A stretch of DNA of 15,811 nucleotides. It comes from Geothermovivens sp964644845 (GTDB lineage: Bacteria; Zhuqueibacterota; Zhuqueibacteria; Oleimicrobiales; Geothermoviventaceae). Under the pieces are notes generated by a model. The model saw only the letters and a list, made by a program, of their open reading frames with translations. It searched no databases and was not told the origin of the DNA. Shown here one piece after another: positions 15,212-15,811 of this stretch (its first letter is position 1; every line of letters begins with the position of its first letter). Position numbers and translations under genes: made by a program. The DNA lies in the NCBI GenBank assembly GCA_964644845.1, contig CAZXXS010000054.1, forward strand, positions 1-15,811, written 5' to 3'.

Positions 15212-15811
15212 GCTCGCTCTGAGAGACTTGTTAGAGTTCACCGGCCGGCACATCGGGGCGCTCTGCTTCGAAATCCGAGTAGCCCCCGACTAACTGTATC
15301 CCCTGTCTGTTGCACAAGCCGGTTCTCTGGCGGTGGTAAAGAGAGGTCGAGCAAGCTGCCAACGGACCGTCGGTTCGAGTTGGACGGTTGTGAACCTGCT
15401 GAAGACCACCTCGTTGGAGGCAGTACTACGGCACGTCGGGAGTGCCCTCGGGGTGTTCGTCGCCTGAGTTTCGCTCGGGCGGCCAAGAAAACACGGTCCG
15501 AAAACGAAGCGTTCTGGCGGTTCCGAGAGCTCTTCAACAAGCCGTAGTGCTCCAGTCCATCGGCCGCTGGGGTTTTCCTAAAACGTTCGGCAGCAGCTAA
15601 GGCTACTGCAATCGTTGATCTTGCGTCGTCTTTTCCCTCGGACGCCCAAGCAACTTCCCGCGGGACGACAACCCTTCTTAACCCAGCCTCTCCCGCGCTT
15701 GAGGGCGAACCGAGTGTCGTCACCCCAGCAGCGGGTAACTTCCCGAAAATCGTGGGGGCGCACGCCCAATTCAGCCTTGAGATTCAGAGCGGGAATGGCT
15801 ACATTGGCGAC
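15212..15811 (+). other. Unassigned region: broken open frame and/or structured RNA
   Basis: One plus-strand frame is open from 15212 to the window edge apart from a single TAG at 15545-15547, about 200 codons in all, with no ATG. The segment before the stop (for example ENEAFWRFRELFNKP) and the one after it (for example AQFSLEIQSGNGYIGD at the edge) look protein-like, but I recognise no family. The opposite strand is also open at 15238-15723 with an Arg/Ser-rich translation. Several plus-strand hairpins occur: 15324-15344, 15366-15388, 15430-15446 and 15459-15483. It could be a decayed gene, the start of a gene continuing beyond the window, or a structured RNA; I cannot decide. Confidence 0.25.
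15459..15483 (+). other. Strong RNA hairpin
   Basis: GTCGCCTGAG (15459-15468) pairs with CTCGGGCGGC (15474-15483) around a five-base TTTCG loop. Ten consecutive pairs form if two G-U pairs are allowed, and those pairs exist only in plus-strand RNA. No T-tract follows, so it is not a standard terminator. Confidence 0.45.

Noticed and set aside
15366..15388. tRNA T-arm-like GGTTCGAG
   Set aside because: A five-pair T-stem with a seven-base loop does not form, and no anticodon arm or acceptor stem can be built around it. It is better described as a simple hairpin.
15589..15609. tmRNA-like tag on the minus strand (encodes AVALAAA)
   Set aside because: No stop codon follows the ALAA-like residues, and the conserved tmRNA 5' end and 3' T-arm/acceptor complement are not found at the expected distances.
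15238..15723. 161-codon minus-strand open frame
   Set aside because: Arg/Ser/Pro-rich translation, GTG start without a ribosome-binding site, no motif. The opposite strand is just as open, so it is not reported as a gene.

Overview
The window is chromosomal DNA from an uncultured or little-studied Gram-negative bacterium, moderately GC-rich. It encodes two outer-envelope proteins (a beta-barrel and a LolA-like periplasmic carrier) and two Tat-exported Gfo/Idh/MocA oxidoreductases. That combination is common in Acidobacteriota, Planctomycetota/Verrucomicrobiota and FCB-type candidate phyla; the exact phylum cannot be fixed from this sequence alone. I see no rRNA or tRNA gene, insertion sequence, CRISPR array or phage gene.

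Layout: (1) 2-2144, minus strand: a CPBP-family membrane protease and a DapA/NAL-superfamily aldolase or lyase with non-DapA active-site residues. (2) 2693-5832, plus strand: two separately transcribed paralogous Gfo/Idh/MocA oxidoreductases, each with an RRDF[IL]K Tat signal, a strong RBS and its own intrinsic terminator. (3) 6179-11301, minus strand: a four-gene unit in transcription order TetR regulator, MMPL/RND inner-membrane transporter, LolA-like periplasmic protein, outer-membrane beta-barrel. It has a candidate promoter overlapped by a 20-bp near-perfect palindrome and a candidate terminator. (4) 11613-14735, minus strand: a 1040-residue hybrid histidine kinase (CHASE-like sensor, three PAS, HisKA, HATPase, receiver). 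(5) 14736-15811: about 1 kb with no convincing conventional gene, but with hairpins and a long plus-strand open frame broken by one TAG.

Working together: the TetR-RND-LolA-like-barrel unit has one component for each envelope layer and is the best candidate here for a coherent, poorly described system, most simply a pathway moving a lipid or other hydrophobic molecule between inner and outer membrane, with feedback by the TetR protein. The exported oxidoreductases and the divergently transcribed aldolase suggest sugar or sugar-acid metabolism, with substrates unknown. The hybrid kinase is an orphan: no partner regulator or HPt protein is visible beside it.

All assignments come from reading motifs and sequence by eye. 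No similarity search, structure prediction or RNA-folding calculation was run.
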